Source: an uncultured bacterium (GTDB taxonomy: Bacteria; Verrucomicrobiota; Lentisphaeria; Victivallales; UBA1829). Taken from it: DNA of 64,000 nucleotides. A program made the position numbers and the translations under genes. Of this stretch, positions 1 to 7,888 are shown piece after piece. The notes beneath the pieces were generated by a model. It made no database searches. It saw nothing but the letters and a program-made list of their open reading frames with translations, and was not told the origin of the DNA. The stretch covers positions 1-64,000 of the forward strand of contig CASFTV010000003.1 of NCBI GenBank assembly GCA_949297765.1, given 5' to 3'. The stretch's first letter is position 1; the number at the start of each line of letters is the position of its first letter.

Positions 1-163
1 ATGGTTTCATGGATGCTCCTTGTTTTTTTTTGCTGAAATATAAGTTGCATCCAGAACCATCATCTTTCAACTTTTTCTTTTCCTATGGGATGGCTGTGTT
101 TTGGAAAAGCAAATTTTTCTGTTTTACGATCTGGAAATTCCCTGTCTGAACTCCCCCGCCCCC

Positions 164-790
164 TTAGTATAGTTGCGTATGCAAACCCGGATGGGCCAGA
201 GGAGTGAGACGCGTGAAGAACCACTGTTCCTTGCCGGCATGAACGAATCGCTGCAGATTCAGAAACGAAATCCCGTTCGCAGCAAGATACTCATCGGGAA
301 TGCCGCCCGCGGCTCTGGAATTTTCCTGAAGCGGAGGACTGTAACGCCGGAGCAGATCAATGACATGAATCCAGTTGTGGCGGATCAGGAAAAAGACCGC
401 CTGGAAGAATGCGCAGTTCCACGAATCATTCTCCTCATAATGATTGTAGAAGAGAAAACAGGGGTGCTCATCCGATTGAAGTTTTGCAAGAAAGGCCGGA
501 AGTTCCGAATACTCAGAATCCAGTTCAAGAAACTCGGTATAGGAGGCAAAATCCTCATGATTGGAGATGTCATGACCGGGGTAGTCATTGTGCATTTTAC
601 GGTAGGGATCGTGCGCGATGACGGAACCGCGCGGCGAACGCTTCCCGCAGGGAAGAAAAGTTCCGGTTTCAATGCCGAGATCGGCAAAATAGGCGTTGAG
701 AACTGTTTTATCGCCGTCAAATCTGTGAATCTGGAAGCCGCATATTTCAGCGGTCATAACCTGGCGACGAGACTTTCCATAAATGTTCAT
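164..790 (-). CDS. Hypothetical protein, 208 aa
   Basis: I do not recognise this family. The protein is soluble, rich in aromatic residues and has no signal peptide or membrane segment. The start ATG at 790 is preceded by GGAG about ten bases upstream, a good ribosome binding site, which supports it over the overlapping frames. Codon use (GGA, CGG and GCG rich on the minus strand) matches the other genes here. It lies downstream of a zinc-ribbon gene on the same strand, separated by two hairpins, so it may have its own promoter. No function can be assigned. Confidence 0.6.
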   Translation of the reverse strand: MNIYGKSRRQVMTAEICGFQIHRFDGDKTVLNAYFADLGIETGTFLPCGKRSPRGSVIAHDPYRKMHNDYPGHDISNHEDFASYTEFLELDSEYSELPAFLAKLQSDEHPCFLFYNHYEENDSWNCAFFQAVFFLIRHNWIHVIDLLRRYSPPLQENSRAAGGIPDEYLAANGISFLNLQRFVHAGKEQWFFTRLTPLAHPGLHTQLY

Positions 791-838
791 ATTGCTCTAT
801 CTCCAATAAGAAAAAATATCAGAAAAAGCTGCCTTATG

Positions 839-890
839 GGGGAAAGGCCCCCGAAGAAACCTTTCCCCGTTCTCCATGGATCACCATGGA
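839..890 (-). terminator. Two hairpins downstream of the zinc-ribbon gene
   Basis: Directly after the stop codon of the zinc-ribbon gene, the minus strand can form a 7-bp hairpin (arms 873-879 and 884-890, 4-base loop). A 9-bp hairpin follows (arms 839-847 and 860-868, 12-base loop). The T-rich stretch on the minus strand begins only about 13 bases beyond the second stem, so this is not a textbook intrinsic terminator. Termination or mRNA 3'-end protection is the likeliest role. Confidence 0.35.
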
Positions 891-1082
891 TTAAAAGGGC
901 AATTCAATGTACTTTCCTTTTCCGCATCCCAGGCAGGTATAATTATTGCCTGCCTGTTGTCCCGACCGTATGCCGTACGTTCCAGGACAGCTTGGGTTTG
1001 CTGCATTGCAGCGGACTTCGCCACATGCGGGACAGCGAAAGAGGTGCGCGTTTGTTTTGCCACATGCCGGACAGGTTGCCAT
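891..1082 (-). CDS. Small zinc-ribbon protein, 63 aa
   Basis: The short soluble protein carries two close CPAC motifs at the N-terminus, a further cysteine pair near the middle, and CLGC near the C-terminus, which together suit one or two structural zinc sites of the rubredoxin/zinc-ribbon kind. A longer in-frame start at 1130 exists, but the ATG at 1082 follows a GGAAAG ribosome binding site and begins immediately at the conserved cysteines, so I chose it. Such proteins often mediate protein or nucleic-acid contacts. No specific role can be named. Confidence 0.6.
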   Translation of the reverse strand: MATCPACGKTNAHLFRCPACGEVRCNAANPSCPGTYGIRSGQQAGNNYTCLGCGKGKYIELPF

Positions 1083-1236
1083 AATGACTTTCCTTTCTGT
1101 TGTTTTTTTGTTTTGATGCAGAATCCACATGATTCTACACTCATTGCCGTATAAATAGCAGCGGCGAAGAAGAAGTTAATGGAAAATACAAAAAAACTGA
1201 AAATTTTTCCGTTTTCTGTGGGTGCTTCCGGGATTA

Positions 1237-2295
1237 TCAGGACTTCAGGAGCTTCTCATTTCCACGAAAAATCTCCTCCTTCTTTATTTCAAGTCCTTCC
1301 GGGAGTCGGACGGATTCCAGAGAAGGGCAGTTGCTGAATGCGCTGTCTCCTATTTCCTCGATACTGCCCGGCAGTAAGATGGAGGTCAGCGAGGTACAGC
1401 CTTCAAACGCGGAAGGCCCGATTCGAGTGACGCTCCCGGGGATATCCATGCTGGTCAGGGAACTGCAGCCACTGAAGGCAGACTCTTCAATGGATTCCAG
1501 ATTCCGGGGAAGTTTCACGCTCTTCAGACCGGCACAATTGGAGAACACTCCTGGATCGATCGACGTGACGCTGTCCGGAATCACCACGCTCTCCAGACCG
1601 GACTCCTCAAAGGCTGCCATACCGATTTCGGTGGTCCCGTCTGGAATCTCCAGCATTTTCAAAGAAGAGCATTCAGAAAACGCACCCGGGCCGATGGAGG
1701 CAAGAGTGCTGGGAAACTTGAGGCTTTCCAGATCGACGCACTGGCTGAATGCTTCATTGTCGATCGTCGTAAGCCCTTCCGGGAGTTGGGCGCGAAAGAG
1801 AGAGGTGCAGCACTTGAATGCGGCCTCCTCAATGGTTGTGAGACGGCAGTCCGGCGGAAAGACGAGTTTCATCAGATACTCGCAGTTGAAAAACAGGTAG
1901 GAACTGATCGTTTCGAGATTTCTGGGAAAGGTGACCTTTTTCAATGTGGTACAGCCGCTGAATGCTTCGCCGCCGATCATCGTAACGTTGTCGGGAATCA
2001 CGATTTCGCGCAAATTACGGCAGCCGCGGAATGCCTCCTCTCCGATGGTCGTGAGACTCTTCGGAAGAGAGATCTTGTACAGGTTTGCGCAATCGGCGAA
2101 TGCGGCAGCCGCAATGGTTGTGATGCAATCGGGAAGGAAGGTTTCCTGCTCGTCGCTGTCCGCCGGGAAATACTCCAGCACAGTGTCGTCTTCTGAAAAG
2201 CGGATTCCGGGAACACGGCTTTCCAGAAACCGCAGCTGCATGAACTGATCGGGAGTGATCCTCGGTGCCCGGGAATTTTTCTGCTTCTTTGCCAT
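1237..2295 (-). CDS. BspA-type leucine-rich repeat protein (LRR_5), 352 aa
   Basis: From about residue 55 the protein is built of roughly eleven 23-residue repeats of the pattern 'I..AF..C..L..I.LP..L..I', the hallmark of BspA/Treponema-type LRR_5 domains. These fold into a curved solenoid used for protein-protein contacts. The N-terminal 50 residues are charged (many Lys and Asp) and contain no signal peptide, lipobox or sorting motif, so a cytoplasmic location or a non-Sec route is implied. The start at 2295 has AGAAGGAG nine bases upstream. In many gut bacteria such proteins are surface adhesins, but that role is not supported here because no export signal is visible. Confidence 0.85.
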   Translation of the reverse strand: MAKKQKNSRAPRITPDQFMQLRFLESRVPGIRFSEDDTVLEYFPADSDEQETFLPDCITTIAAAAFADCANLYKISLPKSLTTIGEEAFRGCRNLREIVIPDNVTMIGGEAFSGCTTLKKVTFPRNLETISSYLFFNCEYLMKLVFPPDCRLTTIEEAAFKCCTSLFRAQLPEGLTTIDNEAFSQCVDLESLKFPSTLASIGPGAFSECSSLKMLEIPDGTTEIGMAAFEESGLESVVIPDSVTSIDPGVFSNCAGLKSVKLPRNLESIEESAFSGCSSLTSMDIPGSVTRIGPSAFEGCTSLTSILLPGSIEEIGDSAFSNCPSLESVRLPEGLEIKKEEIFRGNEKLLKS

Positions 2296-2377
2296 CTTTC
2301 ATTTCTCCTTCTGTTGGGTTATCATTTAAGAACCGGGAATGATTCCCGTTCCGACAATGCCTCTTCTGAAAAACATG

Positions 2378-2695
2378 TTACGAAAGTCTCTTTATGAAAT
2401 CAAGATGCTGCTCCAGAAACTCGACGATTTCCGCTCCGGAGACATCGGTCAGGGGGACGACGGCCTGAATCCCGTTGCAGTCGAGATCCCATCCGGAGAA
2501 CTCCTCCCGCACGTCCGGGGGAAATTCGGTTTCGCTGGAGAAATCGCCGAAGAAACAGAATGCGTCGAATCGATCTTCTTCGTCATCCTGCCTGTGGATC
2601 TCCAGCTCCGCAGACGGAGAGAGGTCGCAGGCCCACTTTTCCTGATCCGCGACGACAATCAGCGACATTCCTTCCAGATCCGTAATCCAATCCAT
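2378..2695 (-). CDS. Small acidic hypothetical protein, 105 aa
   Basis: This is a soluble, very acidic protein (many Asp and Glu) with no recognised motif. The start has AAGGAG nine bases upstream. It sits 82 bases before the LRR gene on the same strand and may be cotranscribed with it. Its acidity and small size resemble immunity or inhibitor-type small proteins of accessory regions, but nothing in the sequence proves this. Confidence 0.55.
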   Translation of the reverse strand: MDWITDLEGMSLIVVADQEKWACDLSPSAELEIHRQDDEEDRFDAFCFFGDFSSETEFPPDVREEFSGWDLDCNGIQAVVPLTDVSGAEIVEFLEQHLDFIKRLS

Positions 2696-2835
2696 TTCAG
2701 CACTCCTTTTCCCTTATTTTCTTCATAAATAGCAAAAATCCCGAAAAAGTTAACAGCTTTCAATCAAAGTTTACAAAAAAACAATTTTTGCTATTTTCCA
2801 GAAGTACACAAACAACCAGAGGAGGAATATCGATC

Positions 2836-3582
2836 ATGTTCTGTGAAATTTTCTTTCGAGCAACTCCCGGCGGAAACTATCTGATCGCCGGCGGCAAACG
2901 ATTGATTATCACTGGCGGCAATACGCCAGTGGAGGAGTTGAAGCAGATTGCCGCCGGCTATTCGGAGGTGACGGCTCTACTGACCCACGAACACCGGAAC
3001 CAGGCGTCGACGCTGACGGCATTCTGCCGGGAGAGCGGGATTCCGCTCTACATGCCTGCGGCGTGCCGCTGTATTCTGGTACGGCGGGGAATGCTGCCGA
3101 AAGGAACGGTCTCTTTCGATCTGACTCCGTTTTCGATCGCGGGGCTGGAACTGCGTCCTTTCCCGGTCTACCATGATTCCGCTTTCTGCTGCGGCTTCTT
3201 TCTGACCGGTGTCGACGGCGGCATTGGAATGGTGCCGAACGGAAAATTTCTGGCGGATCAGTTCATTACAGAATGGCGGAACTGCTCCACGATCATTGTG
3301 AAGTGCGAATATGAAGAGGAGAAACTTGCCGTGCTCTTTCCCGGCGAGGAATGGCTGCTGCAGCGCAAGCTGGCCGCCACCTGCGGAGCGCGGTATCTGA
3401 GGGAACATTTGCCGGAGCTTCTCGGAGAGCGGTTCCGGCGCATGATTGTCACCGGCACGGAACCTCGCTTCTTTCCGGATTCCCCGCTCCGTTATTTCAT
3501 GAAGGGCAATGAACTTCGCTGGGATGTCCAGGAGCGGGGCGCTGCCGGAGAGTGGTTCCCGCTCGGCCGCGCCAGTCTCTGA
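2836..3582 (+). CDS. Metallo-beta-lactamase-fold protein with degraded metal site, 248 aa
   Basis: The first 100 residues resemble the YycJ/WalJ branch of the metallo-beta-lactamase superfamily: a beta-strand core followed by 'ALLTHEH', where active members read THxHxDH. Here the motif continues R-N-Q, so the Asp-His pair of the second metal site is missing. A later 'VYHDSAF' segment corresponds to the region where active enzymes keep a metal-binding histidine. The start at 2836 is set by a strong AGAGGAGG site eleven bases upstream; a longer frame from 2788 lacks one. It may be a catalytically weakened paralogue or a regulatory protein. It stands alone between minus-strand genes. Confidence 0.65.
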   Translation: MFCEIFFRATPGGNYLIAGGKRLIITGGNTPVEELKQIAAGYSEVTALLTHEHRNQASTLTAFCRESGIPLYMPAACRCILVRRGMLPKGTVSFDLTPFSIAGLELRPFPVYHDSAFCCGFFLTGVDGGIGMVPNGKFLADQFITEWRNCSTIIVKCEYEEEKLAVLFPGEEWLLQRKLAATCGARYLREHLPELLGERFRRMIVTGTEPRFFPDSPLRYFMKGNELRWDVQERGAAGEWFPLGRASL

Positions 3583-3652
3583 AGAAAGGATCACGGTCAG
3601 AGGTTTCCCCGGCCGTGATCCCGGACCAGCATATTCCGGAGAGGACGGGCGA

Positions 3653-4723
3653 TTATTCCCAGTAAAGCAGAGAATTTTGTGACTTGAAGAAATTCTCTCT
3701 TCCTTTCCTGGTGATAATGGTATTTTCAAATTTTTCCCGCAGCTGGTGCGGCACATTGTCATCCAGGAGAAAATAAACCTTTTTCTTTGTCGCATTCAGT
3801 TCCGCGTCGGGATTTTTTCCATTTTTCTGAAGCTCTTTCGACAACAATTCGAAATCTTTGGATTTAAGTTCCTTTTCCGCTTCCGCCAGAGAGTCGAATT
3901 TGATGCTCCACCTGTCCGACTTACGTTCCTCGGGTGGAAAATCGGGAAACCCGGGCAGACTTTTGAGCTCCCCTACGGGCCCAAGGACTTTCACAATATG
4001 GAAAATCCCGACAACTCTCTGATGGTAAAGGGCAAATATGTAATAATTTTTCCAATCTCTGTCCTTCTTCCCGACATGCCACAATGCGCTGACACAATCT
4101 TTGAGCCGTCTTTGTATTTCTGCATCGTCAATCTTGTCGGAGCCCTTAGGTGGCTCCAGACATTTCGGATAGAACTGATTGGCTTTGAGAAAGAGAATTT
4201 TCTCCTTGACGCTTTCATCAAGCTCGCTGACAGGAATTGCACACTCTTTCAAAAATTCATCAAGAGTTCTCGCTTTTGTTTTACAGTCAGCAGGATTGGC
4301 TTTTTCTAATTTGGAGGCATGGCCGTTCACCAAATTTGTCAGGGGATTCGTTTTTCCGCTTGTAAACTCCAGGAGGTTGATGAGAGCCGATTCACAGGCG
4401 AGAGCCTCGGCTTCCGTCAAACCCCATTTGACAATGACCCAGTTGGCGGTTTGATTCCCGACGGAGTTGAGAATCTCCTTGAGTTTCTTATTGAGCTGAT
4501 CAATTTTGTATTTTTTTTCACTTTCGGTCAACGTGTCATCCGCTTCGATGGACTCTTTTGCCATAAGTGCACAGGTCTCGTGATTGAGGATCCGTTCTCC
4601 GCGTCCTTTCCCGATATAAAACGGTACATTGCCGGAGCAGAGCGCATACACATAAAAATTGTCCTTCCGATTTCCCCCTCCGGCCAGCGTTTGAAAAATT
4701 CGTTCTTTTTCCTGAGCATTCAT
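3653..4723 (-). CDS. GIY-YIG domain protein (LEM-3-like), 356 aa
   Basis: Residues about 20-125 form a GIY-YIG nuclease domain: 'YVYAL' and 'PFYIGKG' give the two tyrosine motifs, an Arg-rich turn follows (GRGERIL), and the catalytic glutamate fits 'ACESALI' near residue 115. The layout matches the LEM-3-like subgroup seen in many bacterial hypothetical proteins. The C-terminal 200 residues form a second, unrecognised alpha/beta domain containing 'YYIFALYHQRVVGIF'. The start is placed at 4723, which has AAGGAG upstream; an in-frame start at 4774 has none. A single-strand or structure-specific DNA endonuclease is likely, perhaps linked to defence or mobile elements given the accessory setting. 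Confidence 0.75.
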   Translation of the reverse strand: MNAQEKERIFQTLAGGGNRKDNFYVYALCSGNVPFYIGKGRGERILNHETCALMAKESIEADDTLTESEKKYKIDQLNKKLKEILNSVGNQTANWVIVKWGLTEAEALACESALINLLEFTSGKTNPLTNLVNGHASKLEKANPADCKTKARTLDEFLKECAIPVSELDESVKEKILFLKANQFYPKCLEPPKGSDKIDDAEIQRRLKDCVSALWHVGKKDRDWKNYYIFALYHQRVVGIFHIVKVLGPVGELKSLPGFPDFPPEERKSDRWSIKFDSLAEAEKELKSKDFELLSKELQKNGKNPDAELNATKKKVYFLLDDNVPHQLREKFENTIITRKGRENFFKSQNSLLYWE

Positions 4724-4868
4724 TGTATGATCTCCTTCGATATTTTCTTTCCCCCCTCGGGGGTCGATGCACATTCTGGTACCAGTGAAGAATAATATAA
4801 TATTGCTGACAGCAGATTCGAACTAGGAAAAACACTTTTATGGCTGTTTTATTCCGGTAAACCAGTTT

Positions 4869-5378
4869 TCATTTTTCTGCGTTATCAGCGGCCTTACCGC
4901 CGCGCCTCTGAAACAGAATACTGCCGCTCCCGCGGAAATCTTTCTCAAACGCAGGAACGGCACAAAAGCTTTTTCCGGTCTTGGGATTGACATAAAGGCA
5001 ATGGGAATAATACATACACTGCCTCCGAATCTCCTGACGTGCGTAAAAATACAAATAGTTCCGTTCGTCTTTCTCCGATTCCGGTTTGTATTTCCGTGCG
5101 GCATAGAACATGCCGTAGAGTGCGGCTTTCCGGTACTGGGCCGGAGAAAAACCGGTTGCCAGAAATGTTTCCCTGTCGGCGGCGGAAGCTTCCAGGACTC
5201 TTATGATTCCAGCATAATGCCTGCGGATCAGTGCATGAACCATTTCCCTGCTGTTGCGTTCTCTTTTCTCTCTCGCTTTTTTCTTCATAAAAGCGGCACG
5301 AAGTTCATCCCAGTGCTTGCAGAGCGGATGTTTGAATTCCTGATCGTTTTTGTGTTCGGCAGTGTCGTTTTCGTGCAT
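4869..5378 (-). CDS. Possible one-domain sigma-70 region 2-like protein, 169 aa
   Basis: Residues about 84-131 run KAALYGMFYAARKYKPE, then YFYARQEIRRQ, then an aromatic/Ser stretch. This follows the order and spacing of sigma-70 region 2 ('GLLRAVEKFDPE...FSTYAxWWIRQEIRR'). There is no region 4, and the N-terminal 60 residues are lysine/arginine rich. Start context is good: AAGGAAAA six bases before ATG. It could be a truncated sigma factor, an RNA-polymerase-binding regulator of phage origin, or chance resemblance. The motif match is by eye only. Confidence 0.45.
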   Translation of the reverse strand: MHENDTAEHKNDQEFKHPLCKHWDELRAAFMKKKAREKRERNSREMVHALIRRHYAGIIRVLEASAADRETFLATGFSPAQYRKAALYGMFYAARKYKPESEKDERNYLYFYARQEIRRQCMYYSHCLYVNPKTGKSFCAVPAFEKDFRGSGSILFQRRGGKAADNAEK

Positions 5379-5403
5379 ATTTTTCCTTATTGTTATGAAT
5401 TGG

Positions 5404-5416
5404 GTAAAACGTTTAC
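5404..5416. promoter_or_regulatory. Palindrome GTAAA-N3-TTTAC upstream of the sigma-like gene
   Basis: A 13-base element with perfect 5-base arms (GTAAA / TTTAC) around ACG lies 26 bases upstream of the start codon of the minus-strand gene at 5378. Its AAACGTTT-like core resembles LacI/GalR-family operators. The position would suit a repressor blocking transcription or early elongation. No matching regulator lies beside it. Confidence 0.25.
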
Positions 5417-5489
5417 CTGTTTACTCCGAACTCCGGACGTCTCCGGATTTTACCATGACTTTTCAGCTGTGGCAAACCAGCAGCTTTTT

Positions 5490-5517
5490 CCGGTCTCACT
5501 CATACGAGACCGGTTTT
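5490..5517 (+). terminator. Strong hairpin followed by TTTT
   Basis: An 8-bp GC-rich stem (CCGGTCTC / GAGACCGG, loop of 8) is followed by TTTTC on the plus strand. It lies in the 303-base gap between two minus-strand genes, so a plus-strand terminator would have no obvious upstream gene. It may stop antisense transcription or be a remnant. Otherwise this gap shows nothing recognisable except the palindrome at 5404-5416. Confidence 0.3.
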
Positions 5518-5681
5518 CAGAATGAATTCAGCCTAATGTTCTCAATTCATGCTGCATCCCGCAGTGCAGTTTTCTTTTCTTTCGGATAGCTCCCTTGCAA
5601 AATCTCTTTCCATTCTTTCCTGCTTCCTTCTGTGAGTTGGTATGTAAGAAATGGACGAAGAATGAGCCGCGCATTGCCGAT

Positions 5682-6005
5682 TCACTCCTCTATTACAATT
5701 GTGGTACAGGGAATTTTGTGTTCGTCACCCATCGGCCGATTGAGGCCAAACCAGTAACGATGCATCGCCAGAATAAACTCCGGGATGAGCGGATACCCTG
5801 CGGCATCGCCGATTACACTGTCAACTCCACAGTATGGACACAATGCGGTATTCCCCTGTGCGTCGCAGCACCAGTCGGTAATTTCGCACGCGGGAAAGGT
5901 GTTGTTGCAGAAAAAACAGGCGCATTGCCGGCTTGTCTTCAAAATCTCTTGATTCTGGAAACAGGTGCGGTGGGCCTGTTTCAAATACTGTACTGTAAAC
6001 ACCAT
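5682..6005 (-). CDS. Conserved zinc-ribbon-like cytoplasmic protein, 107 aa
   Basis: The protein has 'CACFFC' near residue 30 and 'CPYCGVDSVIGD' about 25 residues later, followed by a conserved 'GYPLIPEFILAMHRYWF' segment. This is a small conserved bacterial family usually annotated only as 'cytoplasmic protein'; the two CxxC pairs should bind zinc. The start is uncertain: ATG at 6005 has AAGGA 13 bases upstream and gives an N-terminus of family-like length, while ATG at 6038 or GTG at 6044 are possible but lack a ribosome binding site. Function is unknown. Confidence 0.7.
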   Translation of the reverse strand: MVFTVQYLKQAHRTCFQNQEILKTSRQCACFFCNNTFPACEITDWCCDAQGNTALCPYCGVDSVIGDAAGYPLIPEFILAMHRYWFGLNRPMGDEHKIPCTTIVIEE

Positions 6006-6131
6006 AAAAGGTCTTTTTTCCTTGCTGGAATCATGCATCTGCACGGTTTTATGTTACACTTTCCATGCATAAAATAACAAAAAGAAATGAAAAGTTAAGA
6101 CCGAAATACACAACCTCTCCTTCTATGCGCC

Positions 6132-6457
6132 TGGCCCCAAAAACTGGACTACATGACTTGGTGCAAAAGCCCGTTCAATTAACTTGGAAAGGGAGAGCAT
6201 TTTTATGAAAAAGTCGTATGACTCCAAATTCAAAAGCCGTGTGACGCAGGAAGCGTTGTGTGGGGAATTGACCGTTGCTGAGCTTGCAGGGAAATATCAG
6301 ATTTATCCGAATCAGGTTCAACTGCGGACTCATTTGGCACTCCAATATTAGACGCCGGATGAAGTCTATTCCGGAACTTGTAATCAGTAAACAATGGAAT
6401 ATAGTAAACCAAGGGGCTTTACACCAATCTTTTCATAAAAGTTGTCAACCTAGGGGA
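6132..6457 (+). mobile_element. Internally deleted IS3-family element (relic)
   Basis: The left end begins TGGCCCCAAAAACTGGAC, typical of IS3-family termini, about 70 bases before a transposase orfA start. The right end (around 6441-6457, TTGTCAACCTAGGGG) has the G-rich character of the opposite end, but the inverted repeat is imperfect. Only about 325 bases remain where a full element has 1.2-1.5 kb. The coding relic joins the first part of orfA directly to the last residues of orfB. The right boundary is approximate. Confidence 0.65.
6205..6390 (+). pseudogene. IS3 transposase relic: orfA N-terminus joined to orfB C-terminus
   Basis: ATG at 6205 opens a typical IS3/IS150 orfA start (MKKSYDSKFKSRV, then a helix-turn-helix with 'LTVAELAGKYQIYPNQVQ'). 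After about 40 residues the sequence switches to 'THLALQY', a TAG stop at 6349, then 'TPDEVYSG' in the same frame. The joined 'LALQY-TPDEVY' is the usual extreme C-terminus of the orfB integrase. The end of orfA and nearly all of orfB, including the DDE catalytic residues, have therefore been lost by one internal deletion, and a stop codon has appeared later. Confidence 0.75.
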
Positions 6458-6504
6458 GAAGCGCATCAAGGTCAACCGCAGTTTTATGACAAAAAATAAA
6501 AATA

Positions 6505-6999
6505 CTACACCCTTTTGCTATTTTCTTTGGTCTGCTGAATTGTATATCCATATCCACAGTTAGAACAAGAATACGTTACATTATAAATATTTTCTTGGAC
6601 ATCCACGACATAATCAGGGTTTATTTGTACACGTCTCCAGCGACCTTCATGTATCAATTCCTCATTTGTAACGTGAATCCCATTGTTTTTATTGCAACGT
6701 GGACAGACATTTTTGACCTGAACTTTGTCGCAGCCCCCTCCTAGATCGGCGGCAAAACCAACAAATAAATGAGCCAAAAAGTAGCATACGACACCAACTC
6801 CAACGGCAATAGCACAATAGCTCCATTGGGTTTGAAATGCAAATATAATAGCAGCAATTCCTGATATCAGAAGCATAATCCAAAACAATCCGCATAAAAT
6901 AAAACAAACAAATTTCAATAATACAAAAGGAATGGAAGCAACATTGCGGAAGAATGCTTCAAAAAAAACCGATTTTTCTCTCCATTTGATTTCTCCCAT
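6505..6999 (-). CDS. Membrane protein with C-terminal zinc ribbon, 164 aa
   Basis: Two hydrophobic segments (about residues 22-52 and 58-82) should span the membrane. They are followed by a cytoplasmic-type domain with 'CPRCNKNNG' near residue 118 and 'CSNCGYGY' near residue 149, forming a four-cysteine zinc ribbon. No strong ribosome binding site precedes the ATG at 6999. The gene is AT-rich compared with its surroundings and lies between two insertion-sequence relics, which suggests horizontal acquisition. Function is unknown. Confidence 0.6.
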   Translation of the reverse strand: MGEIKWREKSVFFEAFFRNVASIPFVLLKFVCFILCGLFWIMLLISGIAAIIFAFQTQWSYCAIAVGVGVVCYFLAHLFVGFAADLGGGCDKVQVKNVCPRCNKNNGIHVTNEELIHEGRWRRVQINPDYVVDVQENIYNVTYSCSNCGYGYTIQQTKENSKRV

Positions 7000-7135
7000 T
7001 TATGATTTGATTTTCTTCTTGTCGGATGCAGAACAACCCCATCCTAACATTTTTTATATATTATATCACTCTACATCTGTTATGCAATGACAACTCAGAA
7101 AAAATTTTGATCTTTTCTAGATTCTGTTCATACTA

Positions 7136-7162
7136 TTGACTTTTCTGTATTGATGCTATATT
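7136..7162 (+). promoter_or_regulatory. Possible promoter of the IS5-type relic
   Basis: TTGACT and TATATT are separated by 15 bases and end seven bases before the transposase ATG at 7169. The spacing is shorter than ideal, so this may be a weak or outward-reading element promoter. Confidence 0.3.
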
Positions 7163-7168
7163 GTCTGC

Positions 7169-7698
7169 ATGAAAATTACGCAAGAACAATACGAGAAAAT
7201 CAAAAAATATTTGCCGCGTCAACACGGGAATGTGAGCATGAGCAATCTCCAGCTGGTAAATGCGATCTTGTATGTTATGGAAAACGGCTGTAAATGGAGG
7301 GCTTTGCCGAAAAGTTACGGGAATTGGCATACCGTTTATATTCGAATGAATCACTGGAGCAACAATGGAGTTCTTCAACGTCTTTTTGAAGGGTTGCAAC
7401 GGGAAAATATTATTAAAGTCAAGCAGGAAGCGGTGAATCTTGACAGCACAAGCATTAAAGTACATCCTCATGGAATTGGCGCATAAAAATGGAGAACAAA
7501 AAATTGCTCATTCCCGAGGTCCTACAACAAAAATTCATATGGACACCGCATCTGACCGTGCGGCTGTTTCATTCTCACCCTCAAGCGGAAATGCGAGCAA
7601 TGGACCCGAAGAACGAAAATTATTAAACCTTACTCCTTTTCTCAGGATTCATTTTATTTGCCATGATCATAGATGCAAATAGCGTGAACAGACTCTAA
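7169..7698 (+). pseudogene. IS5-family transposase relic, frameshifted and internally deleted
   Basis: The first frame (7169-7486) encodes an IS5/IS427-group N-terminus with 'NGCKWRALPKSYGNWHTVY' and ends soon after 'LDSTSIKVHPHGIGA'. The match continues in a second frame with 'KNGEQKIAHSRG', 'TTKIHMDTASDRAAVSFS' and 'GNASNGPEERKLLNL'. It then jumps, in a third frame at 7636-7698, to 'LFSGFILFAMIIDA', the family's usual C-terminus. About 100 middle residues are missing, including the later catalytic positions. The first switch may be the programmed -1 frameshift known in this group; the second is a deletion scar. No clear inverted repeats were found. Confidence 0.75.
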
Positions 7699-7888
7699 AA
7701 AAAACGAAAAGAAAAACAGTATATTGACCTGTCTCAATAAGACTGTCCACTGTACCGTCAACATATCATCCCGTTCCAAGCATCCAGATATCTTTAAAAA
7801 TCATCTTTTTTTCGTTTCCATACTGTAAAAAAAGAAAATCCGATGTATCTTATCTGGATAAGTGATGTTTCCCCGAAAGGTCTTCAAT

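Noticed and set aside
1-163. Possible coding or RNA feature at the left edge
   Set aside because: AT-rich stretch with homopolymer runs and no open frame, tRNA-like fold or recognised motif.
3588-3621. Inverted repeat GGATCACGG / CCGTGATCC after the MBL-fold gene
   Set aside because: The loop is 16 bases and no T-run follows on either strand, so I did not call it a terminator.
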